DNA from: an uncultured Opitutia bacterium
GTDB taxonomy: Bacteria; Verrucomicrobiota; Verrucomicrobiia; Opitutales; Opitutaceae
DNA length: 64,000 nt
Reading direction: 5' to 3'
Assembly (NCBI GenBank): GCA_903827245.1
Contig: CAIKHO010000086.1
Coordinates: 1 to 64,000 of the forward strand
Shown here: piece by piece, positions 54,966 to 63,958 of the stretch
Layout: every line of letters starts with the position of its first letter
How positions within the stretch are numbered: the stretch's first letter is position 1
The notes under the pieces: model-generated
Databases searched by the model: none
What the model saw: the letters and a program-made list of their open reading frames with translations, nothing else
What the model was told of the DNA's origin: nothing
Made by a program: the position numbers and the translations under genes

Positions 54966-55655
54966 ATGCCCCGCATCATCCCCTCCCCCCGATTCCTGCT
55001 TCTGTTCACCGCCTCCCTGCTCGGTCTGGCCTCGGCCACCGTCCGCGCCCAGTCGCCCGGCAAAGCCGTGGACCTCTTCAACGGCCATGACTTCGCCGGC
55101 TGGCAGTATGTCGTCAGTCCCGCGACCGACATCAAGGCGGTCTGCTCCTACAAGGACGGCGGTGTCATCGCCGTCACCGGGGCGCCCATCGGCTATCTGG
55201 CCACAACCGCGAGCTACAAGAATTACAAGCTCCACGTCGAATGGCGCTGGCCGGCCGATCCGGTCAAGAACAGCAACAGCGGCGTGCTGATCCACATCGC
55301 CTCCGGTCCGGTCAACGGGACCCAGTGGCCGGTGTGCTTCCAGGTCCAGACCAAGCCCACCCGCGCCGGCGACATTCTGCCCATGGGCGGCACCCCCGCC
55401 TTCACCGAGAAGCTCACCACCCCTCCGGGCGCACGCACGCCCCAGCTCGACCGCCAGCAGCCCAGCAACGAAAAGCCGTTCGGCGAGTGGAACACCTGCG
55501 ACATCGTCTGCCGCGACGGCACCATGGACGTCACCATCAACGGCCTCGCCCAGAACCACGTCACCGGCTGCAAGCCCGCCGAGGGCACCGTCGGCTTCCA
55601 ACTCGAGGGCATGCCCTACGACCTGCGCAACGTGCGGATCGAGGTCCTGAAGTAA
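54966..55655 (+). CDS. DUF1080 / 3-keto-disaccharide hydrolase-like secreted protein
   Basis: 229 residues with a signal peptide (FLLLFTASLLGLASATVRA). The DUF1080 pattern is clear: VDLFNGHDFAGWQYV, DGGVIAVTGAPIGYLATTAS, YKNYKLHVEWRWP, NSNSGVLIHIA, GEWNTCDIVCRDGTMDVTIN and GTVGFQLEGMPYDLRNVRIE. The fold is a concanavalin-like beta-sandwich; some members hydrolyse 3-keto-glycosides. It follows the sulfatase gene on the same strand. Confidence 0.92.
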   Translation: MPRIIPSPRFLLLFTASLLGLASATVRAQSPGKAVDLFNGHDFAGWQYVVSPATDIKAVCSYKDGGVIAVTGAPIGYLATTASYKNYKLHVEWRWPADPVKNSNSGVLIHIASGPVNGTQWPVCFQVQTKPTRAGDILPMGGTPAFTEKLTTPPGARTPQLDRQQPSNEKPFGEWNTCDIVCRDGTMDVTINGLAQNHVTGCKPAEGTVGFQLEGMPYDLRNVRIEVLK

Positions 55656-55690
55656 GCCCCAGGTAGGAGGCTGCTTGCAGGCGATTGCCC

Positions 55691-55808
55691 GTAACGGAAC
55701 GGCTTCCCGTTCCGCGGCGGAGCCGGAAGCGGCTCCGCTACGAATCGTCTATTGGAGACACGACCTCCCGGTCGCGTTCAGACAGCGACCGGGAGGTCGC
55801 TGCTCCAA
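55691..55808. repeat. Cluster of three hairpins between convergent genes
   Basis: CGGAACGGCTTCCCGTTCCG, CGGAGCCGGAAGCGGCTCCG and the longer TTGGAGACACGACCTCCCGG...CCGGGAGGTCGCTGCTCCAA follow one another. They lie between the DUF1080 gene (plus) and the xanthine dehydrogenase gene (minus), where they may end both transcripts. No strong T-run is present. Confidence 0.8.
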
Positions 55809-55839
55809 CCGTGATTGTCATTCCGCCCCCCAAAGCCTC

Positions 55840-58800
55840 TCAGCCTTTTAGCCGCGCCCGGACCGCCGCGAAAATCGCCTCGCCCGTCGCCGGCGACGCG
55901 AGCCGGACCTCGCCGCCCGGAACCCCGAAAGCCGCAATGGCGTCGCGAATCGCCTCGCGCACCGAGAACGCCAGCATCAGCGGCGGCTCGCCCACCGCCT
56001 TGCTGCCGTGAATCACGTTCGCCTGCGGTGCATCCGGCAGGAGGCTCACGTGCATCTCGGCCGGCGCGTCGCTGAAGGCCGGGATCTGGTAGGTGCTCGC
56101 GCTGTGCGTCAGCAACCGGCCTTTCTGATCCCACTTCAACTCCTCGCGTGTGAGCCAGCCCATCCCCTGCACGAATCCGCCCTCGATCTGCCCGCGGTCG
56201 ATGCTGGGATTCAGGGACTGGCCGACATCCTGGACCACGTCCACCCGCAGCACGCGGTGCATGCCTGAGTAGCCGTCCACCTCCACCTCGGCCACCGCCG
56301 CCCCGTTCGCGAAATAGTGAAACGGCCGGCCCGACGCCGTCGCCCAGTCCCAGTGGATGCCCGGCGTGCGATAGTAACCCGTCGCCGAAAGGCTCACCCG
56401 GTCCGCATAGGCCCGGCCGCAGACCTTGCCGAACGGCACCCGGTTCTGCGTGCCGCGCTCGACGGCGTGGCCGTGCTCGAATACCACCTTATCCACGGAA
56501 ATCTTGAGCATCTCGGCCGCCACGGGCGTGAGCCGCTCGCGCAGAGTGATGCAGGCCGCCGCCACGGCGGCACCGTTGAGATCTGCGCCGGATGACGCCG
56601 CAGTCGCCGAGGTGTTGGGCACTTTGTCGGTGCTCGTGATCATCAGGCGGATGTAGCCGGCTGGGAGGCCAAGCTCGCGCATCGCCACCCCGAGAACCTT
56701 CGTGTGCAGGCCCTGCCCCATCTCGGTGCCGCCATGATTCACCTGCACCGTGCCATCATGATAAATCAGTACGAGTGCGCCCGCCTGATTGTAGGGGATG
56801 TGGGTGAACGAAATGCCAAACTTCACCGGCGTCACCGCCAGCCCGCGTTTCACGCCCGCATGCGAACGGTTCCACCCCGCCACGGCCTCGCGCCGCTCCG
56901 TGAACTTTGCCTGCGCCAGCACGCCCTGCCAGCACGCCCCCAGCCGGTTGTCGCCGATCTCCTCGCCGTAATGCGTCGTGTTCGTCTCTCCCGCGCCATG
57001 GTAGAGGTTCCGTTCGCGCACCGTCTCCGGGGGCAGCCCAAGCCGGCGCGCCACGCGGTCCATGATTTCCTCCATGACCAGCATGCCCTGGGGTCCGCCA
57101 AAACCGCGGAAGGCGGTGTGCGATGTCACGTTGGTCTTCGCCACCCGTCCGGTGAAGCACACCGCCGGCAGATAATAGCCGTTGTCGAGGTGGAACAGGG
57201 CACGGTCGAGGATCGCCTGCGAAAGGTCGAGCGACCAGCCGCCGTCGGACACGAGCGCGACGTCCGCCGCCAGGATGCGGCCCTCCCGGTCGTGCCCCAC
57301 GGAAAACCGGGACCAGAACGGATGGCGCTTGCCCGTCATGGCCATGTCGACATCGCGATCGAGCTGCACCCTCACCGGCCGGCCGGTCTTCATCGCGGCC
57401 AGCGCGGCCAGCGCCGCCCACGCGTTGCCCTGCGTCTCCTTGCCGCCGAACCCGCCGCCCATGCGCGGCGACTGCGTGACCACCTTGTTGCGGGTGATAT
57501 CCAGCACCTCGCTCACCATCGCCTGAATTTCCGAGGGATGCTGCGTCGAGGAACACACCAGCACGCAGCCATTCTCGACCGGTTCGGCCCACGCGGCCTG
57601 GCTCTCGAGGTAAAAATGCTCCTGTCCGCCAAATTCAAACTCCCCTTCGAGGCGCAGCGGCGCGGCCGCCAGGACCACCGCACAATCGCCGCGCTTCATC
57701 GTGTGGGGCTCGGTATGGTAGCTTTCCTGCGCGATGGCGTCTTTCAGGCCCACGACCGGCGGCAGCGGTTCATATTCGACCTCCACCAATGCCGCCGCGG
57801 CCCGGCACGCCCGCAGGGAATCTCCCACCACCAGCGCAATCAGCTGCCCGTGAAACAACACGTCGTCCGTCGCCAGCAGCGGCTCGTCGTGCCGCACCGG
57901 CCCCGTGTTGTTCTGCCCGGGTATGTCTTCCGCCAGCAGCACCGCCGCCACGCCGGGCGCCTGCCGCGCCTTCGTGGCATCGCGGCGCTTGATGCGCGCC
58001 CGGGCATGGGGCGCCATCACCGGCCACACGTCCAGCATCGGCCGCTGGTGTGCCAGGTCGTCCGCGTATTGCGCGCCGCCCGTCACATGGCCCACGCCGC
58101 TCTCGTGCGTCAGCTCCCGCGAATCGTCCCCGGTGGGCCAACCCTGGCCATGCGTGAATCCGAGTTCCCCGTCCTGGGCATCGCTTTGCTCGCCCGACAC
58201 AAATTTCCGCCAGAGGCCCGCCACCAGTCCGCGCCGGTACTCCGCGCCGCTGCGCACATCGTCGATCGGCTTGAATTCGGCACCCAGCGCCAGGGCCACC
58301 GCGTCGGCCGCGTCCGCCAGTTTCCGTCCTTCCAGCGCCGTCTCGGCCTGGCGCGCCCGGAGCGGCGTCGCCGCCACGCCGCCGAACGCGATGCGCGCGC
58401 GGCGCACCACGCCGCCGGCATCGCAATCCACCAGGAGCGCGGCCGCCACGATGCTGATGTCGAGCTCGCGCCGTTTCGATACCTTCAGAAAATCCACCCG
58501 CCGCACCTGCCCGGCCGCCGGGCCGCCGCGCGGCAGCAGGACCTCGCGGATGATCTCGCCAGGCCGCAGCACCGTCTGGCGATACGCGGTGAAAAATTCC
58601 GCCAACGGCACGGTCCGCTCGCCCGCGGCCGAGGCGAGCACCAGCTCGGCATCGAGGGTTAGCAGCACCGGCGCGCTGTCGCCAATCGGCGAGGCCGTGG
58701 CCAGGTTGCCGCCGAGCGTGGCCCGGTTGCGGATCTGCCGCGAGGCGAAGACCCGCAGCATCTTGGCCAGCGAGGGGAATTCCGCCGCCACGGCCTCCTC

Positions 58801-59685
58801 CACCACGGTGAGCGTCGCCGCCGCGCCGATGCGCCAGGCCGTGGGAGTCGCCTCGACCCGAGTGAGCTCCGACACCCCCTCGGTCGAGATCAGCAGCGGG
58901 AAGGCCTTGAACTTCTTGTTCAGCTCGACGCCGATCTCCGTCGCGCCCGCCACCAGCCGGGCCGTGGGCTGCGCCTGCATCAGCGCGAAAAGTTCCGGCA
59001 GCGACGTCGGCCGAAAAAACCGTTCCGCCGCGCCGGCATAATCGAGCGCCGCAGGCGCAGCCACCGGCGCCTGCAGGCGCAGCTGAAAACGATCGGCCGC
59101 CCCGGCCGTGGCGCGCTGCGCGAGGGCCGCGACCGCCGCGTCGCGAATGGGCCGGTACCCCGTGCAGCGGCAAAGATTGCCGCACAACTGGTCGCTGATC
59201 TGCCGCGGTTCCCGGCAGTCCTTCCGATAATAGGCCTCGAACATCGAGACCACAAAGCCCGGCGTGCAATAACCGCACTGCGATCCGTAGTGCTTCACCA
59301 TCTCGCCCTGCACGGGATGCAGCCCCGCCAGCGGTGAGGCCGCCTGCCGTGAGCTTGTCGAATCGGTCGATCCCTTCCGCACCGCCAGCCCCTCAACCGT
59401 CACCACCTCGCGGCCGGCAAACATCGGCAGGAGCGCAATGCAGCTGTTGATCGCCCGGTACGTGGGTTTTCCCGCGGCGTCGCGCTCCAGCAGCGCCACC
59501 GTGCAGGCGCCGCAGTCCCCTTCGTCACAGCCGCGCTTGCTGCCCGTGTGGCCTTGCTGCCGCAGGAATTCCAGCAGCGTGGTCGTCGCCGCGGCGTTCT
59601 CGACCTTCACGGTCTCGCCGTTGAGCGTGAATTCGAAGCAGCGGGCGGCCTCCGAAGCGGCCGAGCCTGAGGAAGAACCTGTCAT
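55840..59685 (-). CDS. Single-chain xanthine dehydrogenase (Fe-S, FAD and Mo domains fused)
   Basis: 1281 residues. 2Fe-2S domain 1: C53, C58, C61 in RGCDEGDCGACT. 2Fe-2S domain 2: CGYCTPGF (137-144) and CGNLCRCTGYRPI. FAD domain about 220-490 (LVAGATEIGVELNKKFKAFP, ASRQIRNRATLGGNLATASP). Molybdenum domain from about 525: GGGFGGKETQGN, AFRGFGGPQGM and the catalytic Glu in KAVGEPPLMLAF. Bacteria usually split this into XdhA and XdhB; the single-chain form is like the eukaryotic enzyme. It oxidises hypoxanthine and xanthine to urate. Residues about 102-120 (VRKGSTDSTSSRQAASPLA) are an insert absent from the family, encoded by a dispersed repeat word. Confidence 0.94.
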   Translation of the reverse strand: MTGSSSGSAASEAARCFEFTLNGETVKVENAAATTTLLEFLRQQGHTGSKRGCDEGDCGACTVALLERDAAGKPTYRAINSCIALLPMFAGREVVTVEGLAVRKGSTDSTSSRQAASPLAGLHPVQGEMVKHYGSQCGYCTPGFVVSMFEAYYRKDCREPRQISDQLCGNLCRCTGYRPIRDAAVAALAQRATAGAADRFQLRLQAPVAAPAALDYAGAAERFFRPTSLPELFALMQAQPTARLVAGATEIGVELNKKFKAFPLLISTEGVSELTRVEATPTAWRIGAAATLTVVEEAVAAEFPSLAKMLRVFASRQIRNRATLGGNLATASPIGDSAPVLLTLDAELVLASAAGERTVPLAEFFTAYRQTVLRPGEIIREVLLPRGGPAAGQVRRVDFLKVSKRRELDISIVAAALLVDCDAGGVVRRARIAFGGVAATPLRARQAETALEGRKLADAADAVALALGAEFKPIDDVRSGAEYRRGLVAGLWRKFVSGEQSDAQDGELGFTHGQGWPTGDDSRELTHESGVGHVTGGAQYADDLAHQRPMLDVWPVMAPHARARIKRRDATKARQAPGVAAVLLAEDIPGQNNTGPVRHDEPLLATDDVLFHGQLIALVVGDSLRACRAAAALVEVEYEPLPPVVGLKDAIAQESYHTEPHTMKRGDCAVVLAAAPLRLEGEFEFGGQEHFYLESQAAWAEPVENGCVLVCSSTQHPSEIQAMVSEVLDITRNKVVTQSPRMGGGFGGKETQGNAWAALAALAAMKTGRPVRVQLDRDVDMAMTGKRHPFWSRFSVGHDREGRILAADVALVSDGGWSLDLSQAILDRALFHLDNGYYLPAVCFTGRVAKTNVTSHTAFRGFGGPQGMLVMEEIMDRVARRLGLPPETVRERNLYHGAGETNTTHYGEEIGDNRLGACWQGVLAQAKFTERREAVAGWNRSHAGVKRGLAVTPVKFGISFTHIPYNQAGALVLIYHDGTVQVNHGGTEMGQGLHTKVLGVAMRELGLPAGYIRLMITSTDKVPNTSATAASSGADLNGAAVAAACITLRERLTPVAAEMLKISVDKVVFEHGHAVERGTQNRVPFGKVCGRAYADRVSLSATGYYRTPGIHWDWATASGRPFHYFANGAAVAEVEVDGYSGMHRVLRVDVVQDVGQSLNPSIDRGQIEGGFVQGMGWLTREELKWDQKGRLLTHSASTYQIPAFSDAPAEMHVSLLPDAPQANVIHGSKAVGEPPLMLAFSVREAIRDAIAAFGVPGGEVRLASPATGEAIFAAVRARLKG
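59343..59370. repeat. TTCGACAAGCTCACGG word inside the xanthine dehydrogenase gene
   Basis: On the coding strand CGATTCGACAAGCTCACGGC then AGG encodes part of the extra loop between VEGLA and LHPVQ. The word resembles a dispersed repeat found in many GC-rich genomes; it is recalled, not checked. Confidence 0.5.
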
Positions 59686-59757
59686 GGTAACCAGATGTCA
59701 GCAATTCCCGGACCGGGCAAACGAAACCTCAACCAACCCCTTTTCTCCTCCCGGATC

Positions 59758-59850
59758 ATTTAACCACGGATTGCACAGATAACCCTGATAAGATCCAGAT
59801 CCTCCGGTATCCTTGCCCATCCGTGTAATCTGTGGCGAAAAAAATCCGAT
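59758..59850. repeat. Family 1 inverted repeat
   Basis: Left arm ATTTAACCACGGATTGCACA then GATAACC; right arm TTGCCCATCCGTGTAATCTG then TGGCGAAAAAAATCC. It lies between the xanthine dehydrogenase gene and allE, both minus strand, and ends 2 bases from the allE stop. Confidence 0.87.
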
Positions 59851-59852
59851 TC

Positions 59853-60596
59853 TCACAGCGCCGGCCGGTTCACGTCCTTGTAGTAAAGGTAGCTCGACGG
59901 TGTCCGGCCCTTCGCGACGAACCACTGCGGACAGTACGGCGCCATCCAGATCACGTCGCCCGCAGTGACCCGGTACCTCGCCTCCTCCAGGCGGTAAATT
60001 CCCTGCCCCGTCAGCATCAGGAGTCCGTGCTCCATGATGTGCGTTTCGACGAACGGCAGCGTCGCACCCGGCTGGTAGGTAAAGATGTTCATCGCCAGGT
60101 CGAACGCCGGGACGTCGGGCAAAAGCACCTGCAGGACTGCGTTGGGGTCGCCGAGGAAGGGCTGGCCTATTACCTCCGAGGCATGGCCGACCATTGCCTT
60201 CGGCATTGCAACGCCGGCGAGCGGCGTGAATTTTTTCTGGAAGAGTGTTACACGCGTGCCAGGAACGGGCGCGGCGATTGACCAAGCCTGGCCCGCCGGC
60301 GAAAAGAAAAAGCTCCCGGCTTCGCAGCGCTGTTTGTTTCGGCCAATCGTGAGCGTGCCGCCGCCGGTTTCGAAATACCCGGCGGTCTCAATCCCGTTGG
60401 CTGGCAGAGCGGCGCGCCCGTCAGCTTCAAACGTCACCAGCACCTGTGCGAACTTCGCCCCCATCGCCTCTGAGATGAGGATGATCGTCGCGGCATCCGT
60501 GATGCCCGGCACGTTGCTCTTCACGTGACCGTCCGGCGAGATCAACGCGTGCCGGATGCCAATATGGGTGCGGGTCTGGCCGAGATGGGGACTCAT
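59853..60596 (-). CDS. allE: (S)-ureidoglycine aminohydrolase AllE
   Basis: 247 residues from the ATG at 60596. Two cupin domains: the first contains GYFETGGGTLTIGRNKQRCE, the second FDLAMNIFTYQPGATLPFVE, THIMEHGLLMLTGQGIYRLE and VTAGDVIWMAPYCPQWFVAK. The conserved Glu/His/Gln metal site of the C-terminal cupin (E...H...E...Q) is visible. The enzyme binds manganese and converts (S)-ureidoglycine to (S)-ureidoglycolate with ammonia release, after AllC. It is part of the minus-strand purine operon. Confidence 0.94.
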   Translation of the reverse strand: MSPHLGQTRTHIGIRHALISPDGHVKSNVPGITDAATIILISEAMGAKFAQVLVTFEADGRAALPANGIETAGYFETGGGTLTIGRNKQRCEAGSFFFSPAGQAWSIAAPVPGTRVTLFQKKFTPLAGVAMPKAMVGHASEVIGQPFLGDPNAVLQVLLPDVPAFDLAMNIFTYQPGATLPFVETHIMEHGLLMLTGQGIYRLEEARYRVTAGDVIWMAPYCPQWFVAKGRTPSSYLYYKDVNRPAL

Positions 60597-60601
60597 AAAA
60601 T

Positions 60602-60790
60602 AAAATCCTTTAACCACGGATTACACGGATGGGCACGGATAAAAATCCCGATCCCAAATCCCGATCGTTTTACAGGAGGTAACGGAGGAAACAGAGATTC
60701 GATCCTGCGCCTTCTCCGTTCTCTCCGTTACCTCCTGTAAAATGGCTCGATGGTCTATGATCCCCCATCCGTGGTCAAAAATCAGCGATC
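60602..60790. repeat. Nested repeat: family 2 inside family 1 (allB-allE gap)
   Basis: Outer left arm TTTAACCACGGATTACACGG then ATGGGCACGGAT; outer right arm TGATCCCCCATCCGTGGTCA then AAAA. Inside lies a complete family 2 element (60668-60743): TTTTACAGGAGGTAACGGAG at one end and CTCCGTTACCTCCTGTAAAA at the other. The composite fills the whole gap between allB and allE. Confidence 0.88.
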
Positions 60791-62152
60791 TTATGCCGGC
60801 CGGAGGAATTGCCCTTTCGGCGCCGGGCTGGCCAGCCGCCCTTCGCTCCAGGCGGCACAACCGCGGACAAACGTGTGCGTCACACGCACCCGGCTGCGGC
60901 GTCCGATATACGGACTGATCCGATGGCGGGTCCACAGCTCGTCGGCACTGATCTCCCGTTCCTTGCCGAAGGCGAGCAGCGAGAAATCGGCGTCGCGCCC
61001 CTCTGCAATCAGGCCCTTGCGTTCGCCCAGCCGGAAGCGGCGCGCGACATTGCGCGCCAGCACCGCGGCGAGCAGCGGCAGATCCTTGTCCGCCGTCGCC
61101 GCCACCTCGGAAAACATCAGCTCGAACCCATGCTGGCAGCCGCCGATGCCGCCCCAAAGCTCGAAAAAGTCCTTGGACGTCTTCATCTCCGGCGGTGCCG
61201 GCGAATGGTCGGAACCGACGGTCTGGATTTCGCCGGCGCGCAGCTCCTGCCAGAGCGAGATCCGTCGCTTCTCGTCGCGGATCGGCGGGGCGCACTTGGC
61301 CGGCGCGCCCAGACGGACGACATCCTTGTCGTTCAAGAGCAGATAATGCGGGCAGGTCTCGGCCGTGACATCGACGCGCTGCGCCCGCGCCTCGGTGATG
61401 AGCGCGATGCCCTCGGGACTGCTCACATGCACGATGTGCAGCGCGCAACCCGTCTCACCCGCCAGTTCCAGCGCCGTGCGGATCGCCGCCAGCTCCACCT
61501 CGACCGGGCGCGAATCGAGCCAGGCCCGGGCATTGATGCGTCCCTTGGCCTTTTGCTCCGCGGTGAACTTGGCCGCGAGAGCGTCGTCCTCGGCATGAAC
61601 CGCGACCAGCATTCCGAGCTTGGCCGCCCGCTTCATGCCCTCGCGCAGTGCAGCGGCGTCCACCCGCGGGAAACTGTCGATCCCGCTGTTGCACATGAAG
61701 GCCTTCAGTCCGACCGCCCCGGCGTCGCGCAGGCCGGCGAGCTTGTCCATGTTGCCGGGCACGAGCCCGCCCCAGAGTGCAAAGTCCACGCACGATTTTT
61801 CCTCCGCCAGTGCCCGCTTCTCGCGGAGCCGCGCGGCGTCGAGCACCGGCGGCTCGGAGTTCAGCGGCATGTCGAAGAATGCCGTGCCGCCGCCCGCCGC
61901 CAGGGCGGCCGATCCGGTGGCCAGCCCTTCCCAGTCGGCCCGGCCCGGCTCGTTGAAATGCACGTGGGCATCGATTATGCCCGGAAAGACATAGCTCCCC
62001 TTGGCGTCGAGCACCGCCTCGGTGGCGTCCGTGATCTTCGGCGCGATCTTGACGATGCGCCCGAGCGCCACGGCTAAATCGGCGCGGAGCACGCCCTCGG
62101 GCGTGACCAGACGCCCGTTGCGTACCACAAGTTCAAGCCGGCTGTTATTCAT
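60791..62152 (-). CDS. allB: Allantoinase AllB
   Basis: 453 residues, the usual size. Metal-dependent amidohydrolase: H63 and H65 in IIDAHVHFNEPGR, the lysine that becomes carboxylated in AVGLKAFMCNSG, later metal histidines in VAVHAEDD and LHIVHVSSPEG, and the catalytic aspartate in TVGSDHSPAP. It opens the hydantoin ring of allantoin to allantoate. It lies between allC and allE on the minus strand. Confidence 0.97.
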   Translation of the reverse strand: MNNSRLELVVRNGRLVTPEGVLRADLAVALGRIVKIAPKITDATEAVLDAKGSYVFPGIIDAHVHFNEPGRADWEGLATGSAALAAGGGTAFFDMPLNSEPPVLDAARLREKRALAEEKSCVDFALWGGLVPGNMDKLAGLRDAGAVGLKAFMCNSGIDSFPRVDAAALREGMKRAAKLGMLVAVHAEDDALAAKFTAEQKAKGRINARAWLDSRPVEVELAAIRTALELAGETGCALHIVHVSSPEGIALITEARAQRVDVTAETCPHYLLLNDKDVVRLGAPAKCAPPIRDEKRRISLWQELRAGEIQTVGSDHSPAPPEMKTSKDFFELWGGIGGCQHGFELMFSEVAATADKDLPLLAAVLARNVARRFRLGERKGLIAEGRDADFSLLAFGKEREISADELWTRHRISPYIGRRSRVRVTHTFVRGCAAWSEGRLASPAPKGQFLRPA

Positions 62153-62157
62153 CGAAT

Positions 62158-62346
62158 TTTTTTAGCCACAGATTGCACAGATGGACACTGATAAGAAGCA
62201 CAGGTCTCAAAACGGGTTTACCGAAGGCAATGGAGAGAACGAAGCAGACAAAGGACCGGCTCTTCGTTTCCTCCGTTACCTTCTGTTAAAATGGTTCGAT
62301 GTTTGGGATCCGCAATCCGTGCCCATCCGTGTGATCTGTGGCCAAA
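62158..62346. repeat. Nested repeat: family 2 inside family 1 (allC-allB gap)
   Basis: Outer left arm TTTTTTTAGCCACAGATTGC then ACAGATGGACACTGAT; outer right arm CCGTGCCCATCCGTGTGATC then TGTGGCCAAAATTT. The inner element (62211-62300) is a family 2 copy, partly decayed: GTTTACCGAAGGCAATGGAG at the left and CCTCCGTTACCTTCTGTTAA at the right. Same order and orientation as the composite at 60602-60790. Confidence 0.87.
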
Positions 62347-62349
62347 ATT

Positions 62350-63612
62350 TCAGGTTTCGGTACGTTTCGCCAGGCGCTCAAGAAAATCCACCACCACCCG
62401 CAGCGCGGTTTCCAGGTCGGCCGGCGAGGCGTATTCGTCGGGGTGGTGGCTCAGGCCGCCGCGGCAGCGGACGAAGAGCATCGCGACGGGTGTCAGGGTG
62501 GACATGACCACCGCGTCGTGGCCGGCTCCGCTGACCAGCGCCAGGCTGCGCCCCTGCATGGCCCGCACGCTTTGCGCGAGCAAGGAGGTCAGCCGCGGCG
62601 CGCAGGCGACCGCGCGGTGATCCATCGTCGGCTGCCACCGCACGGTGAGCCCGCGCCGCCGCGCGATCCGCCGCGCCAGCGCCAGCAGGCGGGTCCGCGC
62701 CTCGTGGCACTTCGCGTCGAGCGGATGCCGCACATCGAGGGAAAGCACGGTCTCGCCGGGAATGACGTTGGCCGCCCCGGCGACGACCGAGATCGTGCCC
62801 ACGGTGGCGACCAGCTGCGGCTGGCGGCGCGCGAAGGCCTCCGCGGCCAGCACGAATTCAGCGGCCCCGGCGAGCGCGTCGCGCCGCAGCCGCATGGGGG
62901 TCGTGCCGGCGTGCCCCGCCTTGCCCCGGAAGGTCAGCCGGCCGCGGATCTGGCAGGCGATGGCCGACACCACGCCCACCGGCAGCTTTTCCGACTCGAG
63001 CACCGGGCCCTGCTCGATGTGAACCTCGAGGTAACCCAGCACGTCACGCGGGGCGTGAACGCGGGCCGGCGGCGCGAATTTCTTCCCGGTCCCCGTGTGC
63101 GCCTCGATCACGGCGCGCAGCGTGTTGCCGCGGGCGTCGCGTAAATCCAAGTCACCCACCCGCAACCGCCCGGTGTAAGCCTTGCTGCCCAGGTAGGCGC
63201 CGGAAAAGCGCACCGCCTCCTCCTCCGAAAAACCCAGGACCTCGACGGCGAAGGGCAGCGCCACACCGCGCCGGCGCAGCTCGGCCAGCGCCACGATCGG
63301 GAGCAGCACCCCGAGCGGACCGTCGAACCGGCCTGCATTGCGGACGGTATCGAGATGCGAGCCGAGCAGGAAGGTCCTGGCCCCGGACCGGGCCGATTCC
63401 GCCCGGCCGATGAGGTTGCCCGTCTCATCCTCGCGCACCGCCAGCCCGGCCTCCTTCATCCAGCCGCCCACGAGCGCGTTGGCCCGCTCCATCGCCGGCG
63501 AGAGGAACGTGCGGGTGAGCCGGTCGGGCTCGTCCGAGACCCGGCCAAGCTGGTCCAGCCGGCGGGCCAGCAACGCGGCCGCCTGCGTCAGCGCATCGGG
63601 TTTCGCACGCAT
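62350..63612 (-). CDS. allC: Allantoate amidohydrolase AllC
   Basis: 420 residues from the ATG at 63612, which shares one base with the uraH stop (TGATG). M20-type metallopeptidase fold: H86-x-D88 in GSHLDTVRNAG, GFSEEEAVRFSGAYLGS with the catalytic and metal glutamates, YLEVHIEQGPVLE, GKAGHAGTTPM, and SGAGHDAVVM and GLSHHPDEY near the end. It cuts allantoate to ureidoglycine, CO2 and ammonia. Ureidoglycolate and N-carbamoyl amidohydrolases are close relatives; the allB/allE context decides. Confidence 0.94.
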   Translation of the reverse strand: MRAKPDALTQAAALLARRLDQLGRVSDEPDRLTRTFLSPAMERANALVGGWMKEAGLAVREDETGNLIGRAESARSGARTFLLGSHLDTVRNAGRFDGPLGVLLPIVALAELRRRGVALPFAVEVLGFSEEEAVRFSGAYLGSKAYTGRLRVGDLDLRDARGNTLRAVIEAHTGTGKKFAPPARVHAPRDVLGYLEVHIEQGPVLESEKLPVGVVSAIACQIRGRLTFRGKAGHAGTTPMRLRRDALAGAAEFVLAAEAFARRQPQLVATVGTISVVAGAANVIPGETVLSLDVRHPLDAKCHEARTRLLALARRIARRRGLTVRWQPTMDHRAVACAPRLTSLLAQSVRAMQGRSLALVSGAGHDAVVMSTLTPVAMLFVRCRGGLSHHPDEYASPADLETALRVVVDFLERLAKRTET

Positions 63613-63956
63613 CAGCTTCCGCGGTAGGTGCTGTACGCCCACGGCGTGACCAGCAGCGGGACATGATAGGAGCCGTTCACATCGGTGATCCCGAAGCGCA
63701 CGGGCACGCGATCGAGAAACGTGCATTCCACGCCGCGGACGGAAAAATATTCCTTCACCCGGAACACCAGTTCGTAGGTGCCGGTTGCCATGTCTGCGGT
63801 CGCAAGCAAGGGCGCGTCGGTGCGGCCGTCGGCGTTCGTCACGACCGTCTTGAGCAGCACCGGCTTCGGGTCGTGTCGCCAGAGTTCGATGGACAACCCG
63901 GCGGCTGGCTTGCCAAGCGTAAGGTCGAGGACGTGGGTGCTGAGTTTGGCGGGCAT
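63612..63956 (-). CDS. uraH: 5-hydroxyisourate hydrolase (transthyretin-like)
   Basis: 114 residues from the ATG at 63956 ([20 protein letters not shown]), matching the compact family length. The N-terminal [14 protein letters not shown] holds the active-site histidine, and the C-terminal YRGS tetrapeptide is the signature that separates the enzyme from transthyretin. It hydrolyses 5-hydroxyisourate, the urate oxidase product, to OHCU. It is translationally coupled to allC. The OHCU decarboxylase and urate oxidase expected with it are not in the window. Confidence 0.96.
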   Translation of the reverse strand: MPAKLSTHVLDLTLGKPAAGLSIELWRHDPKPVLLKTVVTNADGRTDAPLLATADMATGTYELVFRVKEYFSVRGVECTFLDRVPVRFGITDVNGSYHVPLLVTPWAYSTYRGS

Positions 63957-63958
63957 GA

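Noticed and set aside
57770-59278. 502-residue minus-strand frame
   Set aside because: It overlaps the xanthine dehydrogenase gene in another frame; the motifs are in the 1281-residue frame.
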